Below, piece after piece: positions 50,866 to 59,724 of a stretch of 64,000 nt of DNA. Each line of letters begins with the position of its first letter. Within the stretch, counting starts at the first letter, position 1. The translations under genes and the position numbers were made by a program. The stretch comes from CAYPHY01 sp964410625 (GTDB taxonomy: Bacteria; Chloroflexota; Anaerolineae; Promineifilales; Promineifilaceae), in contig CAYPHY010000008.1 of assembly GCA_964410625.1 (NCBI GenBank), positions 107,177-171,176 of the forward strand, in the 5' to 3' direction. Under the pieces are notes generated by a model, which ran no database searches, had not been told where the DNA came from, and was given only the letters and a program-made list of their open reading frames with translations.

Positions 50866-50906
50866 GGAAGTTTTCTCTCCACGCTCCACTCCTCACGCTT
50901 CACTAT
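50830..50906. repeat. 'gtggagagtggagcgtggagcg ... ctccacgctccactcctcacg' inverted repeat
   Basis: Left half: GTGGAGAGTGGAGCGTGGAGCG; right half: CTCCACGCTCCACTCCTCACGC. It lies across the end of panB and the gap before panE, so it contributes PanB C-terminal residues. It can form a long hairpin inside the pan transcript. Confidence 0.75.
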
Positions 50907-50914
50907 TGGTAGAA

Positions 50915-51883
50915 ATGAGAATTGCCATTTTAGGGATCGGCGCAATGGGCTGTTTGTTTGCGGCGCGGCTGGAGGTGGCGGCCGAGCCGATATTGATCGG
51001 TAGCTGGCCGGAGCAAATCGCCGCCATTCGCCAGCAAGGTTTGCGTCTGGAACATCCCGACGGCCGCACCACCCACCATCATCCCACCATCACCGACGAT
51101 CTGCAAAGCGTCGGCAAGGTCAAGCTCGCCCTGGTGTTGGTGAAAAGCCGCCAAACCGGGAACGCTGCCGCCGCTGCCGCCGAAATCCTGGCCCCCGATG
51201 GGCTGGCACTGACCCTGCAAAATGGCCTGAACAACCTATCTCGATTGCAATCCACACTCGGCCGCGACCGGGCAGCGTTGGGCGTCACCTCTGAGGGGGC
51301 AACCCTCTTGTCCCCTGGCCTGGTACGCCATGCGGGACATGGGCAAACGCACCTGGCCTATGGTTCACTAAGCCGCGAACGGCTAGAATCCATTTGTGAT
51401 CTGTTTCAGGCAAGCGGACTGACAACCTACCTGGTCGAGAACGCCGACGACATCCTATGGGCTAAACTGGCGGTCAACGCAGCGATTAACCCGTTGACTG
51501 CCTTGCTGCGCATACCCAATGGCGTGCTGGCCGAGCATGAAACGACGAGAGTGATAATGAGTCAAATCGCGGCCGAAGTCGCCACCGTCGCCCAGGCACA
51601 GGGGATTGACTTAACGGCCGAAGAAGCCGGAGAGCGAGCGATTGCCGTCGCCGAGGCAACGGCCGCTAACCGTTCCTCTATGCTCCAGGACATCGAACGC
51701 GGCGTGCAGACGGAGATTGAAGCGATTTGTGGCGCAGTGGTGGAAGCGGCGGAAAGGTGGGGCGTGGCGGTCCCGCTAAACGGCCGCTTGCTCCAACTCA
51801 TCAAACAAGCCGAAAGCGGCAACCCGCCGATCACATCCGTCGCTGACATTGAACAACTGACGCGGCTGGTGGATAATGGATAA
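50915..51883 (+). CDS. panE: 2-dehydropantoate 2-reductase PanE
   Basis: PanE reduces ketopantoate to pantoate with NADPH. The 322-residue protein starts MRIAILGIGAMGCLFAARL, the typical Rossmann N-terminus. Its K and E catalytic regions are seen as LALVLVKSRQTGNAA, DDILWAKLAVNAAINPLTALL and AANRSSMLQDIERGVQTEIEAICGAV, with the expected Lys, Asn and Glu. ATG 50915 is the family-consistent start; the frame is open upstream only through the repeat. It is the second gene of panB-panE-panC. The C-terminal DNG touches an AT-rich repeat. Confidence 0.93.
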   Translation: MRIAILGIGAMGCLFAARLEVAAEPILIGSWPEQIAAIRQQGLRLEHPDGRTTHHHPTITDDLQSVGKVKLALVLVKSRQTGNAAAAAAEILAPDGLALTLQNGLNNLSRLQSTLGRDRAALGVTSEGATLLSPGLVRHAGHGQTHLAYGSLSRERLESICDLFQASGLTTYLVENADDILWAKLAVNAAINPLTALLRIPNGVLAEHETTRVIMSQIAAEVATVAQAQGIDLTAEEAGERAIAVAEATAANRSSMLQDIERGVQTEIEAICGAVVEAAERWGVAVPLNGRLLQLIKQAESGNPPITSVADIEQLTRLVDNG

Positions 51884-51929
51884 TTGATTTAGAAGCGATT
51901 CGAGAATTAGGTTAAGCATATTCCTTAAA

Positions 51930-52030
51930 AACGCAGAGCCGCAGAGGGACAGAGGCGCAGAGAAAAAATAGGTCAAGCTGTATACCTCGGCGTCGCCAAT
52001 CCGCCCAATACACCACTAATACACCAATTC
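51930..52030. repeat. Half 'cgcagag' repeat and 'aatacaccactaatacacc' repeat
   Basis: Between panE and panC, a single left-hand 'acgcagagccgcagaggg' half (51930-51965) is followed after 30 bp by 'caatacaccactaatacaccaattcacc'. No complete palindrome is formed. Confidence 0.6.
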
Positions 52031-52043
52031 ACCTTTCCAAACC

Positions 52044-52889
52044 ATGATCACCACCCCCCACATCCACGAAGTCAGACAAATCCGTCATCAGGACCCGTCC
52101 CTTAGCTGGGGCTTTGTCCCCACGATGGGCTATCTCCATGAAGGCCACATCTCCCTGGTGCGCAGGGCGCAGGCGGAAAATGAGCGCGTCGCTGTGAGTA
52201 TTTATGTCAATCCAACTCAATTCGCGCCCACGGAAGACCTCTCTACCTATCCGCGCGATCTGGAACGGGATTTGGCGCTGCTGGCGGCCGAATCGGTCGA
52301 TCTCGTCTTCACCCCCACCAACCAAGTCATCTACCCGCCCGGCTTCCAGACCACGGTGACCGTCGGCGAAGTCACCCAACATTTGGAAGGGGCCAGACGG
52401 CCGACCCACTTTGCCGGCGTCGCCACCGTCGTCGCCAAACTATTCAACATCGTCCAGCCCACTCGCGCCTACTTTGGGCAAAAAGACGCCCAGCAAGCCA
52501 TTGTCCTGCGCCGGATGGTGCGCGACCTAAATTTCAATCTGGAGATGGTCATCTGCCCCACCGTGCGCGAAGCGGATGGGCTGGCGCTCAGTTCGCGCAA
52601 CCAGTATTTGTCGGCCGAGGAGCGGCAAGCAGCGACCGTCCTCTTTCGCGCGTTGACGGCCGCGCAACAAGCATGGGAAGCGGGGACCCGCGATAGCCAC
52701 GCGCTACGCGAAAAAATGCGCCAGGTACTGGCCGCGGAGCCGTTGGCGCGAGTGGACTATGTCAGTGCGGCCGATCCTGAAACCCTGGTCGAATGGCAAG
52801 CGATTATCCCTGCCGGTAAAAATGTGCTACTCTCCCTCGCCGTCTACATCGGCAAAACCAGACTCATTGACAATTTCCTACTACTGTAA
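52044..52889 (+). CDS. panC: Pantoate-beta-alanine ligase PanC
   Basis: PanC joins pantoate and beta-alanine with ATP to give pantothenate. The 281-residue protein has WGFVPTMGYLHEGHISLV near residue 26 (the HIGH-like nucleotidyl-transfer motif is HEGH), VSIYVNPTQFAPTEDLSTYPRDLERDLALL near 50, KLFNIVQPTRAYFGQKDAQQ near 131 and DGLALSSRNQYLSAEER near 180. No aspartate decarboxylase (panD) gene is nearby. The order panB-panE-panC on one strand suggests one transcript interrupted by two repeat elements. Confidence 0.95.
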   Translation: MITTPHIHEVRQIRHQDPSLSWGFVPTMGYLHEGHISLVRRAQAENERVAVSIYVNPTQFAPTEDLSTYPRDLERDLALLAAESVDLVFTPTNQVIYPPGFQTTVTVGEVTQHLEGARRPTHFAGVATVVAKLFNIVQPTRAYFGQKDAQQAIVLRRMVRDLNFNLEMVICPTVREADGLALSSRNQYLSAEERQAATVLFRALTAAQQAWEAGTRDSHALREKMRQVLAAEPLARVDYVSAADPETLVEWQAIIPAGKNVLLSLAVYIGKTRLIDNFLLL

Positions 52890-52896
52890 AGATAGT

Positions 52897-52982
52897 TCAC
52901 GCAAAGACGCTAAGAACGCAAAGGCATTTCCTGAATGAAGTGAAGAAGAAACTTAGCGACCTTTGCGTCTTTGCGTGAGGTC
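52897..52982. repeat. 'cgcaaag' near-palindromic repeat, copy at the panC-mgtE gap
   Basis: CACGCAAAGACGCTAAGAACGCAAAGG is matched by CTTAGCGACCTTTGCGTCTTTGCGTG. It is homologous to 33061-33132. Confidence 0.75.
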
Positions 52983-52997
52983 TTAAAACGAACGCCT

Positions 52998-54356
52998 ATG
53001 GACAATCCAGAAATCATGCTCCCGCTACTGGCGGATGTCCAAAGCCTGATCGAAGGCGAAGAGACCGAAAAACTACGCGAACTACTGCTCACCGTCCACC
53101 CGGCCGACATCGCCGCCTTGCTAGATGAAGTGGAATTAGAACAGGCGGTGGTTGTCTTTCGTCTGCTGCCTGTTGCCATCGCCAGCGAGGTGCTAGATGA
53201 GACCGGTAGTTTTGTTCGCCAAGAATTACTACGCGAACTTGACGATGAATACCTGGCCGATCTCCTCGATGAATTGCCCGTAGATGATGCAGTCGAATTT
53301 CTCGAAGAAGTCCCCGGTGATGTCAGCGAACGCCTGCTTACACTGATGGAGCCGGAGGAGGCGCAAGAAGCGCGGGAACTGTTACGCTATGAGGAGGATA
53401 CCGCCGGCCGTTTGATGGCCCGTGAAGTGGTCGCCTTGCGCCGCTATTGGACCGTCTCGCAAACACTCGACTACCTGCGCTCGCTCACCGAAGCCGAGAC
53501 CCTGCAATACCTCTATGTCGTGGACCGCCTCGACCGGCTGATCGGCGTCGTGCCACTGCGCAGCCTGATCATGGCCCAACCCGACACCACCATTGATAAA
53601 CTGATGATCGAAGACATCGTTTCTGTGCCGGTGTCCATTGATCAGGAGGAATTGGCCGATCTCGTCTCCCGCTACGACTACAACGCCATCCCCGTCGTAG
53701 ACTCGCGCCGTCGCTTGTTGGGGGTCGTGACCGTTGACGATGTATTGGACATCGTTGAAGAAGAAGCCACCGAGGACATCCAACGTTTAGGTGGCTCCCA
53801 ACCGCTGGACTTGCCTTACTTCTCCGTTTCTGTGGGCCGGGTGTTTCTGAAGCGGGTCGGCTGGTTGTTGCTGCTCTTTGTCGGCGCGACGCTGACCGGG
53901 ACCGTGACCCGTCTATACGAAGAACAGTTGGCAATGGCCATTGCCCTCTCCTACTTCACACCGATGCTGATCGGGACGGGCGGCAACGCCGGCTCACAGA
54001 CCGTCGCCACCATCATCCGCGCCATCACGCTCGGCGAAGTCAGGCTCTCCAGTTTGTGGGCGGCCTTACGACGGGAAGTCGCCGTCGGCTTGCTGCTCGG
54101 CATCGTATTGGGCGCATTGGGCTTTGTGCGGGCCATTTTGTGGGATACGGGATGGGACATTGCCCTCGTCGTGACCATCACCCTGCCCATCGTCGTCATC
54201 TGGGCCAATACAACGGCCACCGTTGTGCCGATTCTCGCCGAACATTTCAAGATTGACCCAACCGTCATCAGCGGCCCGATGATTACCACCATCGTGGACG
54301 CCACCGGCTTGCTCATTTATTTTCAATTAGCGACTTTCATTTTAGGGCTGAATTAA
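52998..54356 (+). CDS. mgtE: Magnesium transporter MgtE
   Basis: The 452-residue protein has the MgtE order: an N-domain with superhelical repeats (HPADIAALLDEVELEQAVVVFRLL; LADLLDELPVDDAVEFLEEVP), two CBS domains (about 135-255; MAREVVALRRYWTVSQTL, VVDRLDRLIGVV, IEDIVSVPVSI) and a five-helix pore with FTPMLIGTGGNAGSQT. DPTVISGPMITTIVDATGLLIYF closes the pore signature. It is a Mg2+ channel gated by Mg2+ on the cytoplasmic domains. The density of CGGCCG is low here (two). ATG 52998 is chosen over an in-frame start at 52971. Confidence 0.95.
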   Translation: MDNPEIMLPLLADVQSLIEGEETEKLRELLLTVHPADIAALLDEVELEQAVVVFRLLPVAIASEVLDETGSFVRQELLRELDDEYLADLLDELPVDDAVEFLEEVPGDVSERLLTLMEPEEAQEARELLRYEEDTAGRLMAREVVALRRYWTVSQTLDYLRSLTEAETLQYLYVVDRLDRLIGVVPLRSLIMAQPDTTIDKLMIEDIVSVPVSIDQEELADLVSRYDYNAIPVVDSRRRLLGVVTVDDVLDIVEEEATEDIQRLGGSQPLDLPYFSVSVGRVFLKRVGWLLLLFVGATLTGTVTRLYEEQLAMAIALSYFTPMLIGTGGNAGSQTVATIIRAITLGEVRLSSLWAALRREVAVGLLLGIVLGALGFVRAILWDTGWDIALVVTITLPIVVIWANTTATVVPILAEHFKIDPTVISGPMITTIVDATGLLIYFQLATFILGLN

Positions 54357-54486
54357 GTAGGTAAACTAGTGTTTGTATGCCTGTAGGGAAGGATTGAGGT
54401 GTGCCACCAGACAGAGATGGCGACACGCACCCAACCAACCATAAGCATATTGCTAAGAAAAGTCCAGGACGAGCAACGATATACAT
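54337..54486 (-). pseudogene. Truncated N-terminus of a lipoprotein paralogue
   Basis: From ATG 54486 the product is 49 residues: a lipoprotein signal peptide (MYIVARPGLFLAICLWLVGC) and then unrelated sequence up to a stop. The signal peptide and the sequence before it are closely related to those of the intact lipoprotein gene ending at 54491 (MYVVVRLGLFLITCLGLVNC). It overlaps the 3' end of mgtE. It is the first part of a gene copy cut off just after its signal peptide. Confidence 0.7.
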
Positions 54487-54490
54487 TAGC

Positions 54491-55741
54491 CTACGGCGAT
54501 AAAACCTGAAAGCGCTCCAGAATTTGATTGAGCATCCCCTCACACTGCGCGTGATACGCCTTTTGACCCTCTACATCAACGTCGGTAGGCGGTCTGCACA
54601 GAAATGACAAATGGTACCAATATTCCGGTCCTTGAATGTACACAGACCATCCAACATCGGAGAGTGGCATCGGTTCCTCACCTTGTACCCTCCGAATCCA
54701 GGCCGGACGGCCGCCAACTGTAATCTCCATATGTCCTGCCCGGTTAGGGTCTGCACCGGCCGTAAAATCCAACGCCATAACGCCATTTGGTTTCGGACAC
54801 CACTGAGGCTGCTGGTGAACGCCTGGATCACTCAGAAACTGAACAATATCGGAGGTTGGCCCCCGATTTTCCAACCAACCGGCAGGGATTTCAAAGGCGT
54901 ACTGATAAAACCGGCTCTCGATGCGTCGCCAGGTGATGGCGTCTGTTGGTAGCAGAGGTGGCACATCAGGGCATTCACGCGATAAAGGGAAGTCCAGAAT
55001 CTCAATATCGGCCGCCATTCGTTCCCAAACGCGGCGGCAGAGGTCTTCGTAGTTCGCTTGTTCTGCCACATCGGCCTCACTTGGCGGCGCACAGGCCAAT
55101 GAGAGGGAATTAGACTCGGTTACCACGAAGAGCGTCGTGCGTCGAGTCACCGGACTCATCGCTTGCCCGCCTTCCTGCTGCAACCAGGCCGCATGTCCAG
55201 AGACAGTAACCGCCTGGGCCGCTTCCGGCGGCGGCATCTCCACAACGGAGCGGAATGTTATCCACATCAGGCCGTTTGGGAACGAAGGTGATGGTTGAGC
55301 GAGGAGCGTGGCCGCATCTGCATCACTGGCTACGGCGTAAATCAGGTTATGATCCTCGGCCATGGGGTCGAACAGCGCGTCCGTCACCGGCCACCAGGTA
55401 GCAGGAACCGACCAGTAAAGTCCGGAATAGTAAACCCGACTCCACACATCTGGAATGGGGATTGGCGTCGGTGATATAGAAGGCGTTGTTGTTGGTTTGG
55501 GTGTGCCGGTCGCTCCGGGTATGGGTGGGGTCGGAATTATTGTAATCGTTTCACTGAGATCATTCCGTTCTGGCGGTGTCGCAACATTTGAAGTTATGGT
55601 TTCAATTGTCAGGGGTAGTTGTCCACCTGGAACAGACGAGTCAGGAGTACCGTTATGATCTAACAAAGAGGTTGACGGCACACAGTTGACCAGCCCTAAG
55701 CAAGTTATCAGGAAAAGTCCAAGACGCACAACGACATACAT
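54491..55741 (-). CDS. Pro/Thr-rich lipoprotein, unknown
   Basis: The 416-residue protein has a signal peptide with lipobox LGLVNC (Cys20), a Pro/Thr-rich linker (PTPPIPGATGTPKPTTTPSISPTPIPIP) and two similar globular parts. Each part has a GW/VPATWWPVT or FEIPAGWLEN-type segment, then a HAAWLQQEGG/RPAWIRRVQGEE motif, and a Cys-containing LSLACAPPS/LSFLCRPPTD stretch with a closing ERMAADIEIL/NQILERFQVL helix. So it is an internal duplication. It is likely surface-exposed. Sequences like its start and end also occur at 54486 and 55748. Confidence 0.75.
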   Translation of the reverse strand: MYVVVRLGLFLITCLGLVNCVPSTSLLDHNGTPDSSVPGGQLPLTIETITSNVATPPERNDLSETITIIPTPPIPGATGTPKPTTTPSISPTPIPIPDVWSRVYYSGLYWSVPATWWPVTDALFDPMAEDHNLIYAVASDADAATLLAQPSPSFPNGLMWITFRSVVEMPPPEAAQAVTVSGHAAWLQQEGGQAMSPVTRRTTLFVVTESNSLSLACAPPSEADVAEQANYEDLCRRVWERMAADIEILDFPLSRECPDVPPLLPTDAITWRRIESRFYQYAFEIPAGWLENRGPTSDIVQFLSDPGVHQQPQWCPKPNGVMALDFTAGADPNRAGHMEITVGGRPAWIRRVQGEEPMPLSDVGWSVYIQGPEYWYHLSFLCRPPTDVDVEGQKAYHAQCEGMLNQILERFQVLSP

Positions 55742-55860
55742 AAGACTACAGCGATAAAACTTGAAAACGATCCAGAATACATTTAGAACCATTTGGCATT
55801 GTCAAAAGCGTGCGGCAGTCGAATTCAGCTTCTACCGGTTGCTCCCATTCATCGTCAAAA
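55739..55860 (-). pseudogene. C-terminal remnant of another lipoprotein paralogue
   Basis: The sequence just before the intact lipoprotein gene reads, in another frame, ILDRFQVLSL then a stop at 55748-55746 and the ATG of the intact gene 4 nt later. This matches ILERFQVLSP and the same 4-nt spacing at the end of the intact gene (54494-54486). The frame is open for about 38 codons upstream and overlaps the end of the surface-protein gene. Confidence 0.6.
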
Positions 55861-57602
55861 CGATGTCGTTGACAAAATTATTATGTGCGCTGTCTGCACA
55901 ACTTGCTACTGCGACAATGTTTTGTGACGATGACTCCAGCACCAATGACCCTTGTGATACCGGACAGCTCTCATTATAGAAGGTCTCTATATCGTTTGGG
56001 TTGAGCAAGGTCTTCGATAACTCACAGACGTAACCGCCGGAACCGTTATACCAGCGAGCGGTCACAGTCGTTTGACCCGACGAACCTGCATGACGGACAT
56101 TGACCCCACAAACCCAATCCCTCCCCCCGACCGTATGGTGGTTGTACCAAAGCGGAAAGACGGCCGTCCGAGAAGTCGCATCCCCCAAAGCCAGATTGCT
56201 CATCATTCGCCGTCCACCACCGATGTGGCCGTTTGACTCGCTGACCTGCCCAACGATGTTTCGGTCTGAAGAGATCCGTGCAGAACCTGAAAAATTCAAG
56301 GGTAATGACGGGGCCGCCGGATTACCTGGATCGGGATAAAGCACATAGGGACTATAGGGTGGAATGACGATGTTTGAGACGGTTTCGACCAAGCCACCCG
56401 CGTCGTTATAGTATTGCGCGGTAACGGTAGCCGTTGAGCCAGTGGTGTTTTGGACGGTAATGCCGGATGTACTTTCGCTTGGCGTCCCTGTATTAGGAAT
56501 TTCATTCTTAATTACCGGCGCGTACAGCGTCGTGTGACCGGCGCTGAAGCCGTTGTACATAGCCGGCCGTGAGGCGGGTGGATACCCGTCTCCTTCTAAG
56601 ACAACGACCGCCAGCGGTTGTCCATTGGTGCTAACAATCCTGGCCGAATAGTATGTGCCCTCCGGCGCCCGGCCGTTCGCAGTCAGAAAACCGGTTTGGT
56701 CTAACTGCCATAGATGGTTTCCACCATTATAGCTGGTTCCATTCTGAGCGTAGTAGGTGACGGTGAATTCGGCCGTATCCGTTCCAACGTTGGTAATATA
56801 GATTTCGGAGGAGCGGCTGTTGAACTTATTCTTGACCAGCGGGACGTAGATGGTTGTGCCGGTCTTTTCCCAGCCCCGAGTGCCGACGCCAAGCTCGGCG
56901 GTGATACCGCTATATCCGGCCGGCGCACAGTAGGAACCACTACAATACTCAATTTGCGCCCCTACTGCTTCATCTTGACTGCCTACCACCCTTGCCGAGC
57001 CAGGGAGGCTTAATGACGGAGGAGAAAACACACCGTGCGCCCGTGGAGCAAGATCATCGGTTCGGTCATAGTTTGTACTAACCAATCCTGTGTCTCGGAC
57101 AAATGTTGTTTCTGTTTTGGTTCGGTACGATGTGCTGTTGTTACGAGTCGTTATGATAGAATTCCGCGTACTGTTTTCATGCAGCATCGGTAAGTACATC
57201 GGGTAGAGGCCAATATACGTCGTTTTATTCGCCTGGAAGGTATAGGTTCCCAGGTTACGATATGGAGTGCCTGCACAATTAGAATTATTATTTACATATG
57301 TGTATGCATGTACGTTGTACGTGCCGGGCGACACATCGGTGGTAGCGAAGTTCTCCAACAGGATGTCATCGGGTTTCATCCAAGAGTAAATGTTGAACAA
57401 TGTTGTTGTTATTATCAACCGTAACCCCGCCCCATAAATAGCCTTGATCAATTTGTCCCCCCGTTTGTGTGATGGGACGACCTTTCACGTAGGCAGCCTC
57501 GACTATTACTACAATTAGCAGCACGAGCAGACTCAATCCGGCAACTATACGGACTCGATTTAATTTAATATGCCTATCAAGTGTGATCGCGTCTGGAATC
57601 AT
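55832..57602 (-). pseudogene. Secreted surface protein, frameshifted near 57400
   Basis: Two frames join into one protein. The first (57602 to about 57400) has a charged N-terminus and signal/anchor (LSLLVLLIVVIVEAAYVKG). The second (about 57410 to 55832) continues without its own good start, with repeated Asn/Thr/Ser/Gly/Tyr-rich beta modules: IYVPLVKNKFNSRSSEIYITNVG, LYAPVIKNEI, AVFPLWYNHHT. The frames switch within GATAATAACAACAACATT, where runs of AAC favour slips. A sequencing error or a true mutation are both possible. Three similar modules suggest a repeat-built adhesin-like domain. No family recognised. Confidence 0.7.
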
Positions 57603-57620
57603 CTCTATCCTCCTTAGAAG

Positions 57621-59030
57621 CTACGACCGTGGAAGTATTACAATATCTCGCACAGAAGAAGTGGCAAGCTCCGTTTCGTTGCCATCATAGAGGTTCATAA
57701 ACCATAAGCTCCACACATTTCCATCACCGCTCGGGTCAGCACGCTGAAAAAGGAGATGAGCAGCATCTGACAACCACCTCGGAAATAACTCGTCAAATTT
57801 GGGAGTATTAGAGAGTCGTTTTAGTCCTGCACCATCCACGCTTAAGAGCCAGAGGTCAACATTTCTATTTTCTTCCTCGTACCGGCGTATTCCGGCTACT
57901 GCAATCCATTCGCCATTGGGCCACCAATTAGGTGACCCACCAGCTAATACTTCCAGATCTTGCGTAACTTGAGTCGCTCCATTACCATCGCTATTGATCA
58001 CCCATAAGTTATTAGTGTTTTCTGATCCAGATCTAACACCAGCCGAAGATACATAAAAGATTCGTTCACTTATAGGTGACCAACGTGGAAGATACACCCA
58101 ATAAGGATCATCTGGCAGGATAACCATGGCATTTTCCGGTTTGGAGACATCCACAACCACGACGTCTTCTGAATCTTGAGGAACGCTATCCAGAAACACC
58201 AGACGTTGACTATCCGGTGCCCAAGAAAACTCCGTAGCAAAATGACCATTTTCTCGATCAACCGCGTAGATCTCACGTGATTCGCTGGTGACAACATCTG
58301 TTACCCATAGACCTCCCTCTGGGCCACGATAGGCAAGCTTGGTACTATCAGGTGACCAGACAGGCTCAAGGCCATTATCTGCCACTTTGTCCCAAGTCTG
58401 TTGTTGCACATGATATAGATAGAGGCTGATCTCTGGATAAGAATCTTCGTTAGGGTTGTAGGTTTCTTGCGAACTCAGGACGACAGCCAACATTGTGCCA
58501 TCGGGTGAGGCAGCACCCCAATCACGAGCAGCAGATTGAGGTGCTACGTAAAGGGAGAGCGCATCCTGTACATCCACCAGCGGGTACGGAACGCCACCGC
58601 TACTATCTATAGCCCAAATAACACTTCCTTCAGCATGCAAAATACTAAAGGGTTGAGGTTCCTGATCAGGAGGCAGCGGAATGAACGGGGGTTCAGCTGT
58701 AGGAATAGGTGTTACCTCTGGGGTGGGAATGAGCGTTGGTAATGGCGGGACGGTCGGAGATGGCTCAAGGGTATGGGGCGTATCTGGCGTGGGCGTGGGG
58801 CCAAAGGTGGCCGTTGGTTCTGGAGCTGGGTAGCCCGTGCCTATCGCAGTGGGAAGTGGGCCCGGATACCCGGTGGCCGCGGGAATAGACGTTACCGTCA
58901 CCAGTGCTGGAGCCGTCTGGCTTACGTCCACTTCGGCAATTGGCTCAATGGTTTCAAGAGGCGCACAAGCAATCAATAGGGTTCCATAAAGGATAACGAA
59001 CAATAGAAAGATACGTCGAATAGACATCAT
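57621..59030 (-). CDS. PD40/TolB-like beta-propeller lipoprotein
   Basis: The 469-residue protein has a lipoprotein signal (LILYGTLLIAC; Cys22 with MM start) and a long Pro/Thr/Tyr/Gly-rich linker (residues 50-120, with ATGYPGPLPTAIGTGYPAPEPTA). A TolB-like propeller follows with several PD40 blades, e.g. PVWSPDSTKLAYRG, FSWAPDSQRLVFLD, PRWSPISERIFYVSS and PNWWPNGEWIAVAG. It probably sits outside the membrane. It has no CGGCCG site at all, unlike most genes here. It precedes the frameshifted surface protein on the same strand. Confidence 0.8.
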   Translation of the reverse strand: MMSIRRIFLLFVILYGTLLIACAPLETIEPIAEVDVSQTAPALVTVTSIPAATGYPGPLPTAIGTGYPAPEPTATFGPTPTPDTPHTLEPSPTVPPLPTLIPTPEVTPIPTAEPPFIPLPPDQEPQPFSILHAEGSVIWAIDSSGGVPYPLVDVQDALSLYVAPQSAARDWGAASPDGTMLAVVLSSQETYNPNEDSYPEISLYLYHVQQQTWDKVADNGLEPVWSPDSTKLAYRGPEGGLWVTDVVTSESREIYAVDRENGHFATEFSWAPDSQRLVFLDSVPQDSEDVVVVDVSKPENAMVILPDDPYWVYLPRWSPISERIFYVSSAGVRSGSENTNNLWVINSDGNGATQVTQDLEVLAGGSPNWWPNGEWIAVAGIRRYEEENRNVDLWLLSVDGAGLKRLSNTPKFDELFPRWLSDAAHLLFQRADPSGDGNVWSLWFMNLYDGNETELATSSVRDIVILPRS

Positions 59031-59089
59031 AACCTCCGGGCAGCTCGCAAACTGCTCTCATTATAAGGCAAGATTTCATCTAGTGGCGC

Positions 59090-59131
59090 AACCAGGGCGC
59101 AGAAAAAACGCGAGTTTTCCGCAGAGAAAAC
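59090..59131. repeat. Degenerate 'cgcagag' repeat
   Basis: GGGCGCAGAAAAAACGCG is followed by TTTTCCGCAGAGAAAACGCAG. It is a worn copy of the 4346-4425 family, upstream of the small gene at 59247. Confidence 0.5.
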
Positions 59132-59246
59132 GCAGATAAAATGCAGCCAATCCGCAAGAGAAACGTAGACGGCCAATTGACGGATATGGTAAGATTAACG
59201 CTATCGCAGAAATCTTGCTGGTTCAGAAGCGAGGAAAGGAGGATCC

Positions 59247-59672
59247 ATGTCTGAAAGCATTGACCCTTTTAGCCGTCAATCACTGCGGAGCGCCTTGAAA
59301 AATTGGTCTAATCTAATCGCGCTGGGCAAACACCCGTTAGCATCATTACAAATCGTTCAGCAACGCCATCAAGCCGCTCAGCGGGAGGAGCGGGAGATAG
59401 CCTATGGCTTGAGCTTGCATCAGGTATTGCGGGAAGCGATAGAAGCCCTCCGTCCAGAGGATGCAGAACCTGACTACACAGACAAACGCTGGCGGCCGTA
59501 TCTGCTCCTACTGCACGAATACGTCTACGGCCGCACGCCTGAGTATGTAGCCAATCAATTGGGCGAACTGCCCGACAGAACCTACCAGGAGTCGCGTGCC
59601 GACGCCCTGGACAAACTTGCCTGCCTTCTCTATGAATGGGAACAGCAGGCACAGGGAGTGGAGAGTGATTAG
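59247..59672 (+). CDS. Conserved hypothetical helical protein
   Basis: The 141-residue protein has RSALKNWSNLIALGKHPLASLQIVQQRHQAA near its start, GLSLHQVLREAIEALRPED in the middle and YVYGRTPEYVANQLGELPDRTYQESRADALDKLACLLYEWE toward the end. I believe a similar domain occurs alone or at the N-terminus of NB-ARC/TPR ATPases in Chloroflexi, but this is from memory. It may be a DNA-binding or adaptor domain. AAAGGAGGATCC lies before ATG 59247. The C-terminal GVESD is repeat-encoded. Confidence 0.65.
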   Translation: MSESIDPFSRQSLRSALKNWSNLIALGKHPLASLQIVQQRHQAAQREEREIAYGLSLHQVLREAIEALRPEDAEPDYTDKRWRPYLLLLHEYVYGRTPEYVANQLGELPDRTYQESRADALDKLACLLYEWEQQAQGVESD

Positions 59673-59724
59673 TGGTTAGTGGCCAGTTTTTACTCTCCAC
59701 TCATCACTCGTCACTCGCCACTAT
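59655..59724. repeat. 'gagtggagagtgattagtgg ... ctccactcatcactcgtcactcgcc' inverted repeat
   Basis: The repeat lies between the convergent small protein and ABC transporter genes and covers the stop of the former. It is the same family as 30222-30294. Confidence 0.7.
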
